NCBI GenBank assembly: GCA_024305405.1
Contig: JAKNDB010000014.1
Span: 186,001 to 250,000, forward strand
Length of the DNA: 64,000 bases
Direction: 5' to 3'
Source: Dirofilaria immitis
Lineage: Eukaryota; Nematoda; Chromadorea; Rhabditida; Onchocercidae
The position numbers and the translations under genes were made by a program. Below are positions 1 through 14,700 of the stretch, piece after piece (the first letter of the stretch is position 1; each line of letters starts with the position of its first letter). The notes beneath the pieces are model-generated. The model did not search any database. It saw nothing but the letters and a program-made list of their open reading frames with translations, and was not told the DNA's origin.

Positions 1-288
1 ACGGCGCTCAATGGTCAGTTTGAATTTGTTCATCGTAAATTTTGAGCCGTTGTTTTGACGTATTCACGATGAATTATGCTTCTGTTTATCTTAATTATAA
101 ATTGACTTGCTTTTTATGGACTATTCCTTATCTATGATCAGCTATGAATAAATTTTATTTCTCCGTGCTTGACTTATTGAATGTAATACGTGAATTTTCA
201 TGCTAAATCGATGTTCTCACGAGTTTCTTTTCTTCTGTGTCAAATTTCTTATTACTTTTATTATTAATTCCAGTTTGATTTATTTGAA
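1..288. other. 5' flank of rad-51
   Basis: No open frame of note on either strand. The stretch probably holds the rad-51 promoter. A pyrimidine-rich run leads into the acceptor-like CAG that ends at 273. Confidence 0.5.
272..273 (+). promoter_or_regulatory. Probable spliced-leader acceptor of rad-51
   Basis: A T-rich tract ends in CAG at 271-273, and the ATG of rad-51 follows after 15 bases. The same arrangement is seen before the CNRIP1-like gene. In nematodes such an AG without an upstream donor usually marks spliced-leader trans-splicing. It could also close a 5' UTR intron. Confidence 0.45.
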
Positions 289-3200
289 ATGGCTCAAAGA
301 CAAAAGGAAAAGCAGAAGGCTTCTACTTCAACAGCAGCAGCAACAGTATTAACAGAGCAAACAAGTAAGATTATTCCAGCTGAAGAGGAAGATGCTAATT
401 CTTATACAGTTATCGATAAACTAGAGGTAATGTTTCACAGTAAAATCTAAACTTTCTTTAATCTTGGATTTTTATTAAAATTTGGGATAAATCTACATCT
501 AATAACACACTCGTTGACTTAAGATAATAAAATTCATTAGCAGACAAAATTATTAAATCATCCAGTATAGTTATATTATGATATTTAAGGATTTTGATTT
601 GTTTGATAAGAATGTAAAAAGACATCAGTCATGGAAATATTTCTTTCTTCCATTTGTTAATTAATATCTCTAAGAAAAATTGAAAGAATTCATATCAAAA
701 TTATGATTCTTGAAAACTAATAAATAAGAAGATGTACGGAAATAAACGCGATTAAAATTTAATTCATGCTTGTTAATGAGAGGAATAGTTTGGTATACAG
801 TAGCAAATTTTTAGTGCACTTCTGAAGGCATTTCTTTGAGACACGAAAAAGAAGGAATAAGAGATGTATCTCACCGATGCATTTACTAAAATTTTATAAT
901 GCCGTAATTTGAACTACAAGCGTTGATGCGCTGAAAATTCCTCTCATTTTATTTTTTTAGCAGTTTGGAATACCGATTGCTGATATTCGAAAACTGAAAG
1001 TAGCTGGTTTTTTCACATTCGAAGCAATCGCATATGCACCACGCAAAGAATTGTATGCTATCAAAGGCATAAGCGAACAGAAAGCTGAAAAAATTTTCGT
1101 AAATAATTTATTTTATTGCATTATTTTTGGTTTATAAAAGTGAGAAGACCATCTTCCATGAAAGATTAAGACTGTACAGATTCTTTAAGAAATTATCAGA
1201 CTTCGTAAGACAGAACAATGCTCTTTGTATTTATGACGTAACTAAGTAAAGATCCGTTAAACTTGTAAGAAGATTGGCGAGTGTGTTTTCTCAGCATTAA
1301 TTTTCTTAACCGCAATAATATATTCCAGTTCAGAAAAGTATTAGAGAATTTGAAGTATATGTAGAATACTAGAAATCTGGAAATGAAAATTTATTCGATA
1401 AAAGTTAGCTCAACTTTTCTTTTAGGATCTATCTATCTGGGCGAGACTGTAATAAGAGTCAAATGCTTAGAGTTTTCTAATATTTCATTTGATTAAGGCA
1501 GAAGCAGCGAAACTAGTACCAATGGGTTTTATTACTGCTAGTGAAGTGCATGTCAAGCGATCCGAAATCATCCAAATAAGTACTGGTAGTCGTGAACTAG
1601 ATCGTCTTCTTGGAGGTGGAGTGGAAACGGGATCTATTACTGAGGTAAAATGTTATCATCTTTGACGGACATCAACTCATATGTAGTACTTTGCAAAATT
1701 TTTTTGGTGAATGTTATGATCGGTAATAATTTGTATTTTTAATTTTGATAAGAAACTTTGTTGGTAATGAACTGTTTTCTTGAAATTAATCAGATCGTTT
1801 ATAGCTTTTTCATATTTTTCTAGATATTCGGCGAGTTTCGTACCGGAAAAAGTCAGCTCTGTCATACATTAGCCGTAATGTGTCAATTACCAGTGGATAT
1901 GGGAGGAGCGGAAGGAAAATGTCTTTGGATTGATACTGAGGGTACATTCCGTCCGGAGAGGTTGCTTGCTGTAGCTGAAAGGTCAGTCCTTTTAAAACTT
2001 TATTTTATTGTCCATTTTTATTTTGTATAATTTGATTTATCTTGTCCTTCGGCAAAATGTGCCATTGTAATGCTAATTCTTTATTTAAACCTCCGAGAAC
2101 AATTTTCGCACCATATTTTACAATTAAAAATAGGGTCTTAAAGAGCTTTTTAAAATGCTTTTTTAAACATTATTTTTGAAGAACTTCGAACGAATTTATA
2201 ACGATATCGTTTTAGATACAAACTGTCTTCCCAAGATGTTCTGGACAATGTTGTTTATGGGCGTTGTTATAATACTGATCACCAAATCCAACTCGTCATT
2301 CAAGCGTCAGCTATGATGGTGGAATCAAGGTTCATTTGTTAAAAAAATACCTTTTACACTTCTTTAAAATTATTTAGAATATTAGTTTGAAATTTCAAAT
2401 GCCGCAGATGATGTTTCAATATATTTATGCTTGATGTTTGCATGCGTAATAAAATCTCTTTTCCAGAATAAAAATAAAGAAACAGGTAGATGAACTGTCA
2501 CAAGATAACAATTGATCTATCACCCATTGCCAGGTCTAGCTTAATTATAGGTACGCGTTACTTATTGTTGATAGTGCAACTGCATTGTTTCGGACAGATT
2601 TTTCGGGACGTGGCGAACTTGCTTCTCGACAAATGTTGCTTGCGAAATTTCTCAGAATGCTTCTCAAATTATCCGATGAAGTGAGTATATGGTTAATGTT
2701 TTATTTTTGTAATTTGATATTCTTTCTTTGTTTGCGAACTAAAAAAATTTTACTATACAGTTCTGTTACAACATAATAACTTAATGCGATTCGGTGAAGA
2801 GTGTTGTACTTTGAAATGCAAAGTTCCATTTCATATATTCATCATTTATCTTTCTTCATTATATAAAAATATAATTTAACGAGTGAAGAAAATATCAAAA
2901 AAATAAAAATAAAATCAATGAAGATGTCAAAAATTTTTATCAATACAGCTTTAAAGTTTCAGTTTTTCAGTTTGGTGTTGCTGTTGTTATAACCAATCAG
3001 GTAGTATCACAAGTAGATGGAGCTTGTGGTATTTTTCAAGGAGAAACAAAGAAACCAGTTGGAGGGAACATCATGGCTCATGCTTCCACGACTAGGCATT
3101 GATTATTTCTTTCTGCCTTATAACTATTATAATTACAACTGAATAGCTCAATTCATAACTCCTTATTGGACAGTTTTCCAAGCATTTATATTTTTTAAGA

Positions 3201-3567
3201 GCTCTTTAGAATAAGTTATTAACGCTCCACTTACTTTTTCTTTTCAGAATTTTGGAAGGAAAATTGAAGAATACTGATTCTTCCATACCAAGAATTAAAG
3301 CTTTACATTTAGATTATAGAGATTACAGAGCTGTTCAATCTTTCCTTACATGCGCTGCACGCTAGACATACGCTCATACTGTTATGTTGAAAAAAAAATG
3401 ACGATAAAAATGACCATAAAAATTTATCTGTGTCTGATTCCAGGCTTTATTTGCGTAAAGGACGCGGCGAAACACGGATATGTAAAATTTATGATTCACC
3501 ATGCCTTCCGGAAAGTGAGGCAATATTCGCTATAACCACACGCGGTATTGATGACGCTGTAGATTAG
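289..3567 (+). CDS. rad-51: RAD51 recombinase
   Basis: Forms the nucleoprotein filament that pairs homologous DNA in double-strand break repair and meiosis, in the nucleus. Eight exons: 289-426, 961-1098, 1498-1644, 1824-1981, 2216-2329, 2551-2680, 2971-3095, 3444-3567. They give 357 residues (human RAD51 has 339). Seen directly: an N-terminal helix-hairpin-helix region (about 47-95), Walker [10 protein letters not shown] at 144-152, Walker B LLIVD at 235-239, the L2 loop start [12 protein letters not shown], and the end [20 protein letters not shown]. The last intron starts with GC (AG|GCATTG), the only choice that keeps the conserved STTR-LYLRKG reading. The extra length lies in a Ser/Thr/Ala-rich N-terminus. 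DMC1 is less likely given the close match to RAD51 around Walker B. Confidence 0.97.
3096..3443 (+). other. GC-AG intron of rad-51 with a possible alternative last exon
   Basis: The donor is AG|GCATTG and the acceptor is TTCCAG|GCTTTA. Inside, a good acceptor (TTTTCAG ending at 3247) opens a frame running 3248-3365 to a TAG. This frame is exactly in phase with exon 7, which leaves AG. It would give 38 residues starting [12 protein letters not shown] instead of the conserved C-terminus. It may be a real alternative terminal exon or a chance open frame. Confidence 0.4.
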
Positions 3568-4195
3568 ATATTATTATTATTTCTTTTTCTCGTCAAATTC
3601 AATTTCAAACAAAATTTGTTTAAAATTAAAAATTAATTACCAAATATTGAAAATGTTTTAAAAAATTAGCCTTGCTTTAGCCTTATAATTTTATGAAATT
3701 CAATAAGCTTATTAAAAGCTATGCATTTGCTGTTTTTCTTCTCCATAAATGACTACTCAGGGTATTCCAGCATGGCAGAAGTCTTATTTGTCAACACTGC
3801 TTAATTGCTAATGCAATTGCCCTTAAGACTTAGAGCAGTGAAAAATTATAGATTTTTGGTTTCATATATTTTAGACAAATGATTTTCTATCTATATTAGA
3901 ACGTATATGAATGCTTCGATCATCTTCTGATTGGTTAACAATGGCCTCTGTGTTTGTCTTCAAATGGGTTTCACTTATTTGTTTATCGATTATCAATCTC
4001 CTGTTTGAATTCAATAATGTTTTTTAAAAATCATAAATATTTGCAAATCTTGATGTTGTCAAATTTATCATTAGTTCAGTACCTTTTTTCATCGTCGTTT
4101 TTCGGAGATTTCTATTTTTGTTTTGTGCGATTGTTGAAATATTTATATAGAGTTTTATATCACATTTGAAAAAACTGTATTTCTTTCTATAAATA

Positions 4196-4560
4196 GCGGT
4201 ATTACAATGAAAATATTAGATTAATGAGCATAGTATGGCTTGGTCAGACATATATTCTTTCTGATACTGATAAGAATTCTAAGCTATTTGGAAAGAAATC
4301 AACAAATAAGCAAAAAATTCTGAATAATCATTGTGAATGCGTGGATATAAATGCTGAGATGTAATAAGAAATGCTGTTTTATTAGTATCGATGAAATTTC
4401 GACTAGTAAAGTCTTCATTTTTATTTCATCGATATTTCAGGCAGTCTCTATAGTTATCAACAAGATTCCTTTGATAAGGCAGAATGAATATCTATATGAA
4501 ATATCAAAGTTACTTCAAAGTGCTTCAGCAAGATACATTGCTGCAATGATGAGAGAGTGA
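4196..4560 (+). CDS. Possible small coding pieces, unrecognised
   Basis: Two protein-like open stretches follow rad-51. The first (from an AG at 4196 to a TAA ending 4364) reads RYYNENIRLMSIVWLGQTYI and onward. The second (4441-4560) follows a clean TTTCAG acceptor and reads AVSIVINKIPLIRQNEYLYE and onward, ending in TGA. A donor GTAATA exists at 4361, but its phase does not match the second piece. They could be exons of a small gene, a decayed gene, or chance. No family was recognised. Confidence 0.25.
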
Positions 4561-7500
4561 ACATAAGTAGCATTTGTGAATTAAAAGCACTGAAATTGAA
4601 TGGGAGTTTATGGGATGGTGCTATCCCAAGATTTGTAGGGTAGTTGTTAGAAATGATCGGTAGATTGATTTCGAGTTAAAAAGGTTAATTTGGGACCTTA
4701 TGGTAGGTAACATTTAAGTGAGGTATATCTGGATTTTTTTGTAAGTAGCGCTATCGTCAGAATTAAAATATCAAAAATAATTGCTGTTCAAAAAGAACCG
4801 GTTTGTTATTAGGTTAGTAAAATAAGTTGTAATGTCAGCAGAATCGTTATCGATTTGAAGCTTCATTGAAAAACTTCAGATGAAGGGGCTATTTTTGGTC
4901 TTCGTATGTGTTTATTTGTTTCTGTTAGAATTGAGACATTGGTAATTCTGAGAGGGTCAGTGTAAATTTAATCACTGTAGTATCATTTTTCAGTCTGGAA
5001 AAGAAGCTGTTTTCAAAACCAAATAATTTTCCGGTGTTCAAAGACCAAACACTTTCAATATTCGATTTTCAATATCATTTGATCTAGTGTAATTTCAGAA
5101 GAAAAACGTGGTGAGATGGAATTGAGATATTTCTGCGAATTTATCTCAAATAATGTTTTGTCGACAAACCTTAATTTTGCAAGATGGTTATCATCTAATA
5201 ACTGATTAACACTTTTGATAAGTTCTTAAAGAGAAAGTAGCATGGTAGGAAATTTTGACTACTTCCAGAATTATATTTGCAATTAGGGAAAATTAGCGTT
5301 TTTACATGAAAATTTTTCTTTTTTCTTATTATCTCTTTCTCCCACATAAAATCTTTCCATTTGTCGCGACAAGAAAGGCTTAAAAATTTTATTTTGCTTT
5401 TTAAGTATGTCTTCAAAATTATGTGGTAGAAATTCGTTCGAAAATTTTTACATAATCTAATAACTTTATTAGTGCGAGTTTCGTTTAAGCTTTAAAGTTT
5501 CCTTTCAATCCAATCTATTGGAATAATCGCTCATGTTATGGTCTGATCGAGAAATGGTTCATTATTATTGCGTAAAATAGAAAAAAACGACAGTCCACTT
5601 CCAAATAATAATGAATTCAATGAATGCGATATTACGAGTGGCCTTCACTATTTTATGACTAATTTCAAATTTAATAAAAGAAAACGAACGTTTAAAAAAA
5701 TTTACTTTTTATTTAACATTATATGAACAAGCAACAAGGAGTTGCTCACAAAAGAGAAGTGATAATATAGTCATATTTATTTTAGAATATATCTCAGTAA
5801 CAAACATTAAATTTCAATGATACAAAAATCATAAGCGTCTTTGTATTAACCTAGTACTTGCAGTTCCCTTGTAATTTTGGTATTATATTTTACTTTTTTG
5901 ATAATCTACGAATATGTATTTCACAAATCACAAACTTTTTACGAAACGGAAATATAAATGGTATCCAACACCACCAAAAATTAAAATTTTTGTCACAATT
6001 GCGGCAAGAAATTTGCATAAATAATTAGGATTCATTGTTGAAGAACGAAAATAATTGGAAATTTCATGGTAAAGTAGATTTTAATATTAAGAATATACTA
6101 TGCTTATACAGAGGAGATATTATCTTAATCCTTCTCCGGTCAAAAGAATTATAAAAATGGAGTACAGAATGCAAAGATATGTAAACTAATATTTTTAAAA
6201 TATTTTCTTTACAAAAAATGGAAATAAGAAAGCCATTTTGAATCTCAAAGATTCACATTTATTTACACCGTTCAAATAAACTTTTTAGAAAGTACAGATT
6301 GCAAATTGTCAAGATTTGCGAAGATGGCGAATGCTGCCAGACTTCTCAATTTTTAAAATAGTACGAGTGTGTATACAGTACCGTGCATTGACACTATATA
6401 AAATTGATAATTGATATTGAATTACTACATATTTTCAAAATTTCTAATTCAATATTCCATCTATTTGGAAGATCGAGTCGGAACGAGTGAAATTATTTCG
6501 AAGTTATTAATATTCACTGATAAAAGGATTCTTTCGATTAAACTCAATATAACAAAAAGGAAATAGTAGTGATATTATAAGTGCATTTCGCATAAACAAT
6601 ATTCAAGGATATTATAGATCTCATTACTTTTTCAAATTCAAAATTATAAACGATTTCAAAAAAAATTATCCTTCAGATAAATAGAATAGATGAAAATTCT
6701 GCGAGGGATATCGTTGAACAGTTTGAACTGATTACAAGTTATTTGGAAATCTAATCAATTATTGCAAGAAAATTAATTAATAAAATGATTGTTTATTTGC
6801 AGTGCTTTGCTATTTATGAGTTGTTCGATCAAAATAAATCAAAATAATTTGTAAAACAACGGTTAGATTTTTGCATAAAAAAGATGAAATAAAAAATATA
6901 TCAGTAAAATTAAAAATTAAACCAATTAAGATTAATATATATGTTGATTTGTTGAAATATCTCCATCTTTTACATATGTCCATTGTCAATTATCAAATTA
7001 TCCATCCATTCATTCCATTTAAAAGGGCAAACATATTAATATATGTGAGATCATAATTAATTGCAAAGAATATCATTGACAATACAATACAATATAATTT
7101 ATATTTTAAGGAGAAGAGAAGAAAATGAGGATCACTCGTTTAAATAGATTAGAGAGATATCAAATAAAGTGAACATATAAATATATCTATAATCTGGATC
7201 ATGATTGGGTTAGTCGTAGAATAATCCATTAAAAACATTGATATCATTATAAAAATTCAATTTATTCTAAATGCATAGCTCTCTTTAGTTCTGACCTGAA
7301 TTCGAGTTATTATTAGACGATGAAAAGCTGTAATATCATCTTCAATTAGCATCAATTTATAGAAAAGATTTAATTCTTTTTCATGACAATCTTAATCATC
7401 TTATAATCTTCGGAAAATAGACTATAATGTTTTGTCTTATCCATATAGTTTTTGATCTTCCATATTTTAATAACTTTTTGCGAGGAAAATTTTCATAACA

Positions 7501-10500
7501 ACAAAATGTTTTTCGAAATTCTAACGCATGTATTCCTTTACTACAGTAATGATCAAAATATTTTTTTATTACAGTGATGATCAAATTACGGAAGCATAGC
7601 AATGAACGGAGATTTTTTACTGAATCAATGAAGCTTTCAAGCATTTCATCTTTTTAGAAACAAAGGAAAAAAGAATTTATCTAGGAAAGCTCGTCGTATG
7701 AAGGAATACTCTGATAGAAATTAACAAATAAAAAAGTTCTATTAATCTTCTTCTTCATTCAGTGCAGACAGTAAATCAATTATTTAAATGACGAGATTAT
7801 TCAGCCATAAAATTTATCATTAAACAAAAGAAATGATACGATATCGCAAAAGTTGCATAATAAATGCAACATTCCGCAGATGGCATGATATATGAAATCG
7901 ATATATTTTTATGAATAAATATAAATTTTTGCGCAGCAATAGTTGGACACACGTAAAATTATCCAGCATTCGCCATCAGTCTTGATTAAGTTTTCAGATC
8001 ACAAGTACTAATGCATAAAAGTAATCATTCTTTCCATAATCACTGTAAAATCGTTTAATGTGATAAAACTAAACACATTATTAATTGCCACAAACAATTT
8101 CCTCCCGAGGACTGAAAGAATGAAATTCAGTTCAGTCAGTCTGTGAAGAAGATGAGAAGAGACCTTTCTTGGAAAAGGACATCTTGAGATGAAGATCTTT
8201 ATCATCAAATATGTTGTATAGTTCGAATCCAAAATCGGAATTGAGGGCATTCATGTATAAAGTAAAATCAACATGAGTGTCAAACATCTAAACATCTATT
8301 AGGCTGTCAATAATATATTGAAGATATTTAGATGGCAAGAAAAGAAATAAGTAAGCTTATCGTAAAGGAGATGAATTAGGAGGTTAAAGCAAACTGATGA
8401 ATTAACCTATTATCGTGAGAGGCGCTGGTAGAAAAGAGTTCACATAATTTCCTCATTTGCAACATTGATTTCACAGATTGTTTAATTTCTTTTAATGAAA
8501 AATGCTTCTTTGGTTTCATCATCATATTTTATTTACTCTATTAAATAGTGAATGTTATGAATGTTACCTTCTGGAAAAATGCAACTGGTAATCAATGAGT
8601 TATTGTTAGTACTCTTTGCATTTTAACTAAATACAGGTTAGAAGGTTGGGAAATCTGCAAAACTTCGGTATTAATAAAGTAGACATTTGGCATTTTTATC
8701 AAGGTCTCTATGAGCCAACTTATTCCGAAGTTTCATTTTGTTAATTTAAGGAAAAGTTGGAATTTTCCATTAACGAGTGAAACATTTACCTCTCTTCATT
8801 CATCTTCATGTATAAAGTGTATTTGCAATAAGAAATCATAAATGTTTACAGATCGATTTGTTTTCATACTTTTCAAAAAAAAAACAGAAAATATTATTTT
8901 AGTCTTAGAAAAATAAGCATAGGAAAAAATGTAAAATTTTTGGTTTTGTCGCATAAACCATTATAAATATTCATCATTTATTTGAACATCAAGTCATCAT
9001 AGCATATCGATCAGAATCATTTCAAAATTTAATTAAACTGCTCTGTCCATTCGATTTTTATTGACGCTGCATATTTTCTATTAGTATTCTAAATTTCTAT
9101 ATTCGCAAATTTTCCACTCTCTAACAGAAATTTTTTTCCAGATTTATAAAAAGCAGACCGAAATTTATATTTTCAACTAATATAGCTAAAGTTATTTCAG
9201 GTTTCAAATTCGTTTTTATGAACACATCTTGATTTCTAAAACTTTTCTCTATTATATATCATACATTATTATAGTTGAAGTGCGAAAATAAAGGTGTATT
9301 AAATGAAAATTCATTACGCTATATTTTGAATTTGATATAAAATAAGAATAAATATATCTGGAAACAAAAAGAATAAATTAGAAAATAAATAAATAAATCA
9401 AAATGTCTCCTTAATAAGCTATTCAAATAAAATATTTCATTTCAAATAAACATTTAATCGAATTAAAGTGTTTACCGCCATCATAATAAGCTGTAAATTG
9501 AAATGACAAGGGAAATTGTTGTATTGGGATAGAAAAACTTTGAGCCAATTTATTTTTAGTTCCGAAAGGATGAAGAAATATCATTGTAGTGTTGGATTGA
9601 GAATTAGAATCATCTTTTGGAAGTTTTCATTGTTCTTCACTTTATTATAATTTGATGATATGTTAAGGCTCCTTTCCAAGATGTTTCCGTAAACACTATT
9701 GTTTACAGTAATAAAAGATCTTTCTTTCTATTTATCCGTCTCTCTTGTTTCCATTTAGGAAGATGTTGATGCATGAAAACAAATTTTTTAGTTACATACT
9801 CGAAAAACTAAAGTATGATCAAGATGTATACTTAAATTAAAGAATTTATTTCCTGCTTATTATTTGTGCTACAACTAATATTCCAAACATTTTCATAGTC
9901 ATCGTGAGCTTCAGCATTGTTATAAACTTGATAAAAATAATTTTAATTTTCTTTGGATAAAACTAGAAGGAAATAAGACAACGCATTTGGATGGACATAT
10001 GTAATCGGATACATCTGCTAACCTTTCATTTTTGTCCTTTTGTTTCAATTTTCGATTGTCAGTACTCCTAGAAGGCAAACTAATTCAGAAATGCATGCAA
10101 ATAATTTTATATTGATTATTTTCCTTTCAATGATGTCACTTTTTCCAATATTTATTTCTATCGATCCTAATAAACAATAAGGAAAGACTGACTTTCATCT
10201 TGAAATCGGCCTTACAATGACAATGAGACAAATAAATGAAAGGATTCTTAGGCTTGCCTTATCAGTACAAAAAGAGATTAAGATACATGCCAAATTTACA
10301 ATCGCATTCCGATTGTAAATCTTACATCAATATGTACACTTCAGTAGTAAATCAGAAATTACCGAGGCAATATATTTCTTCCAGTTATTTCCACTGTTCA
10401 TAATATTAGCATGCATGATTATTTATGGGACGATTCTTTAGCTTCAGATAGCAATAGCATTCATTCAATAATGCAAAAAGAGAAAATAATGAAATGGACA

Positions 10501-11401
10501 TCATATAAATCTTATTTATTTTATAACATTAACCGAACTTAACCAATAAATGGATCGCATATGTTTTTGAATTTTGCGTTTTTCTTCAATAAATTGGTCG
10601 TCTCTCTCACATGCTCTCGACTAAAAAAGAAAAACAAAAGAGTATAATGGAGGAGAAGCAGTTTATTTTGATAAATTTCCTAGCATTTCCACCTTTTCCT
10701 TCGTTGTTTTGCCTCCTTTCCCTACCTATCCTATAGATATGTCGAGTGGCTTCACCAAATTTTATTTTCCTTTATTCATGAATTGTTTAACATTTTCCTC
10801 TTCTTTTTCATCTCATCAGAACTTTCGTGGCATTTTTAAAAGCAACATCTATCCACTTAAATAATAAGATATTTTCTCACATATCTGTGGACTAATTTCA
10901 TAGAAATATGAAATAAATGTGTGTTTGTGAAGAGATTGGTTTATTTTTAATTGAAAACTTAGCAGTATAATATCACTAGCTGATAAACTTCTTATAAATA
11001 CAACAATCATTTGTAAACATATCCACACTTCCATCTATACACATAATCATAATCCTATTTAGGCTCTATTTAGCCTGAATAATTTTAAAAAGGAAAAACA
11101 TCAATCAATGTCTTTTCTAAGGACTGTTCTATGTATCAGGCATGAAGATTCTAAAGGCTTAGAGTGGAAATGAAAGGTCTGCGAATGCCAACGCAATAGC
11201 AACATAAATAAGAGTAGGAAAGGGAAAATCTATAAGGCGCTATTCGTCCAAGACTTTATTATGCTAGACATATTATGTATCCTTTCCTTTACTTTTACTA
11301 ACTTCTATATATTAGACGTATCATATCATCTATTTGACGAATGTCATCCTTCCACTTTACCCCCATTCTATCATATCATTACCATTGTTATTCATTATAC
11401 G
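4561..11401. other. Gene-poor AT-rich interval
   Basis: Only short scattered open frames of biased composition are present, none with convincing splice sites or recognisable similarity. One B-box-like GTTCGAATCC near 8220 lacks the rest of a tRNA. No repeat family was recognised. Confidence 0.5.
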
Positions 11402-11701
<300 letters not shown>

Positions 11702-11778
11702 CAATTACTAGCAACAAATGCCGATCTTTTTAATTTATTAATTTAGCATTAATTCAAGTAATAAAACTATTGATTTTT

Positions 11779-11780
11779 AG
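11779..11780 (+). promoter_or_regulatory. Probable spliced-leader acceptor of the CNRIP1-like gene
   Basis: TTGATTTTTAG ends at 11780 and the ATG is 16 bases further on. No upstream exon was recognised, so this fits trans-splicing. A 5' UTR intron is the alternative. Confidence 0.4.
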
Positions 11781-11796
11781 AAGTGGTTGTTTTGCA

Positions 11797-14700
11797 ATGC
11801 CGGAAGATATTGATGCCAAGATAAGCAGAATAGCTAATTCTCCATCATCGTCGACAGCTGGCTTTGAATTACAATTTAATATTAGGTACATAAGTTTGGA
11901 AATAATTAAATTTTATTTTCTTGCTTATAAATTTGAAACTCCCATTTATTCAATGCAGCAAAAATTTTTCGTAAGTTGATTAAAGCTGATTTAAATTAAG
12001 AATTTACAAAATCTCGATTTCATAATTTTCCAACTTTACAATTTGTATTGGTTAAATTCGCAACGTGAAATTATGCTGAAATTCATTGGACTGTAAAGAT
12101 TGCTATGAAAAAATTAATGAGTCGAATTCATTTATTTTAATCATTAAAAATAATAAACAATGAAAATATTACATGAGTTACAACGATCTGAGAAACATAA
12201 TTTATTTTACGAAATTTCCTCCTATTCAAAGTTTCATTATTTAAGTAGCAATATGCTCAAAATTATGAGTTTACATATGGTGATCCATAACAGAAGAGAA
12301 ATTATTTCATTTTTGTTATCCAAAGAATGATATATAATCAATTTTCATTTCTAATTCAGTTATTAATTCTTTATAGTGAAACAATCCATATTATTGTTAC
12401 TGTTTTGTTTTTCTGTAGTAAAACAACACTATCTTTTAAATTTGAAGATTTAGAATTTGGAATTTTAATTTTTCATTTTCTTTTTATTTTTCGTTACTAG
12501 TATATACAACTAAGTTTATCAACTCAAGCATACATTAATTTTCAAACAGGAATCCCGAAAAAGTTCATGTAATCATTAGTTTCTTTGTTAGATAGAAGTT
12601 AGATCAGCTAATTAGCAATGAAATCCAAATAATTTGAAGTCCCTAACATGCTGTCAATCTACTTCTAAAATAAAGTAGGGAGAAGTTCAATCGTAAGAAT
12701 TCAAAAATTTTTGATTTTGAATTCACGTTTCAGCAATCTTTCACTATCTTAAATTTTTTATGCTAACAATTTAGATCCGATTTATATTATTTCAACTTTA
12801 TTTAAGAAAATCGCGTCAAATTCAAGAAAATTAAGAAATAAAATGGCTTGCTAAAGTTACAAAATTTTTCAAATCCAATAACATTCGTCCAATATTCCAA
12901 GTTTTTAATTTGGTAACAATTTCCTCTTATAAATTATATATTTCGTTTCCTTCTTTCTCGGCTCTCTAAAAATATATTATTTTCTCCGTTTTTAAATCCT
13001 GCTTCAATTAGCTCTTATAAATGAAATACATTATATTCTTTATGACAAAAGAACATGGCAAAATCGATTATTTGGAAAAAGAAATTCCGTATTTTATCAG
13101 TTTCGAAAATTATCTAACTGTTATAAAGCTCCTTGCAAAAAGAAAACTTTTCTTTTTCTGCTGAAAAAGATTGTAAGTTCAAATTTTTACTAATTAAAAA
13201 AATCATTAAATAAGAAATTGCAATGAGAACAACAAAAAGGAAAAAGAAACTAGGTTGGAAAGTCGAATTTGATTCATAAAAGTAGAAATTCGAAAAAGAT
13301 TGGAACACAAATATTTTTCTACTGATATATATCAAAAATTTTCCTTAAAAACATTCTGGAAAATATTTCGAAAATATCCGTACGTCATTTCCGAATTTCC
13401 ACAGTTGTATTCTTTAGGGATTTATAAATAGGAAGTTGTGTCTTGAAAATAGCAATAGATTGAGTACAAAATTTGACAATTTAATTCAATAAAAAAAGAA
13501 AAAATAGATACTAATGTAACTTTCAGAAAATACGATACTGGTGAGCCAATAACATTTAAAGTAGATGGTGGACGATTTGGGAAAACGCAAGAACAGGATG
13601 TAAAATCAGATGTCCTTCTGCGAACATACAAATTTCGTTCGGAAGTTATTTATAAAATTACTCTAACAACTAAGCCAGCAACTGAGTTTCAGTAATAGTT
13701 TTCTCTTTTTTCCTCATTGTGATCCGTTTTCTTTTTTGATGATTTATCTTCCGAACAAATTATAAAAATTTTAATTATTAGTAACTTATTTTTCGTTGCT
13801 TTTTTTGGCTATAAAAATGAGTTCTTTAACAAATGAAATTTTAGTTTATAAGCATAATTTTTAAAACACTTCATACCTTATTTCCATTACTTTCAAAAAA
13901 TTTTTAAATTGATGGATTTTAAAAGATAAATTCGGAAGCGACCTGTACAGAAAATAAATGGCATGACGATAATAGAAAAATGCATTTTTAATTGCCAAAT
14001 TTTGCAAACGAAAAAATCTCCAATTGAAACGTGATGAACGTTCAATTTGTCACATAGTGAAGTAACTTCTTATGATATAAAATGATAAAATTCAAAAATC
14101 TGAAAGCTTTTTGATTGATTAGTTTTGCTGCAGATAATTTTTACATTGTCTGTTCATATTTAATTATAATTGTTTCAGTTTTTATTTGAAAAAGTCTTTA
14201 TCGATTTCATAAAGTTAAACGATACACCAATTTACATTGATCTTTTCAATTACCATCTTTTTGCTGCAATTTCATCTATTAGTATTTGCTTATTATGAAG
14301 AAATAAAGAAATAACAGATTATCTGAAAGACACTTTAGATATTAACTTCATAAATTCAGAATTCCATTAATTCTACTTTGTAATTCTAGTGTGCTGCATA
14401 TATCAGGAAGCGATTTGGAATTGCGGCCAGAAAGCATTGGCGGAGGTGTTTACAGCACAGAATGGAATACCACTGGTAGTGATGTGACCCTTAATAGGAA
14501 GCGGGAATACATAACTATTTGCCTGCAGGTTATTACATTTAAGATTTTTTTATGGCACTTGTTGGAAGATGAAAAGAAAAGGAAGAATAAATGGGAAGCG
14601 AAGAAAACTTTTATGAAATGTAAACTTATTGGGGATGAAGATAGTGACTGAATCTCGATTATTATTGAACTGAATTGCGCAATAAAACAATATGTTTTTG

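Noticed and set aside
8218..8229. tRNA B-box-like GTTCGAATCC
   Set aside because: No A-box, acceptor stem or anticodon arm at the right spacing.
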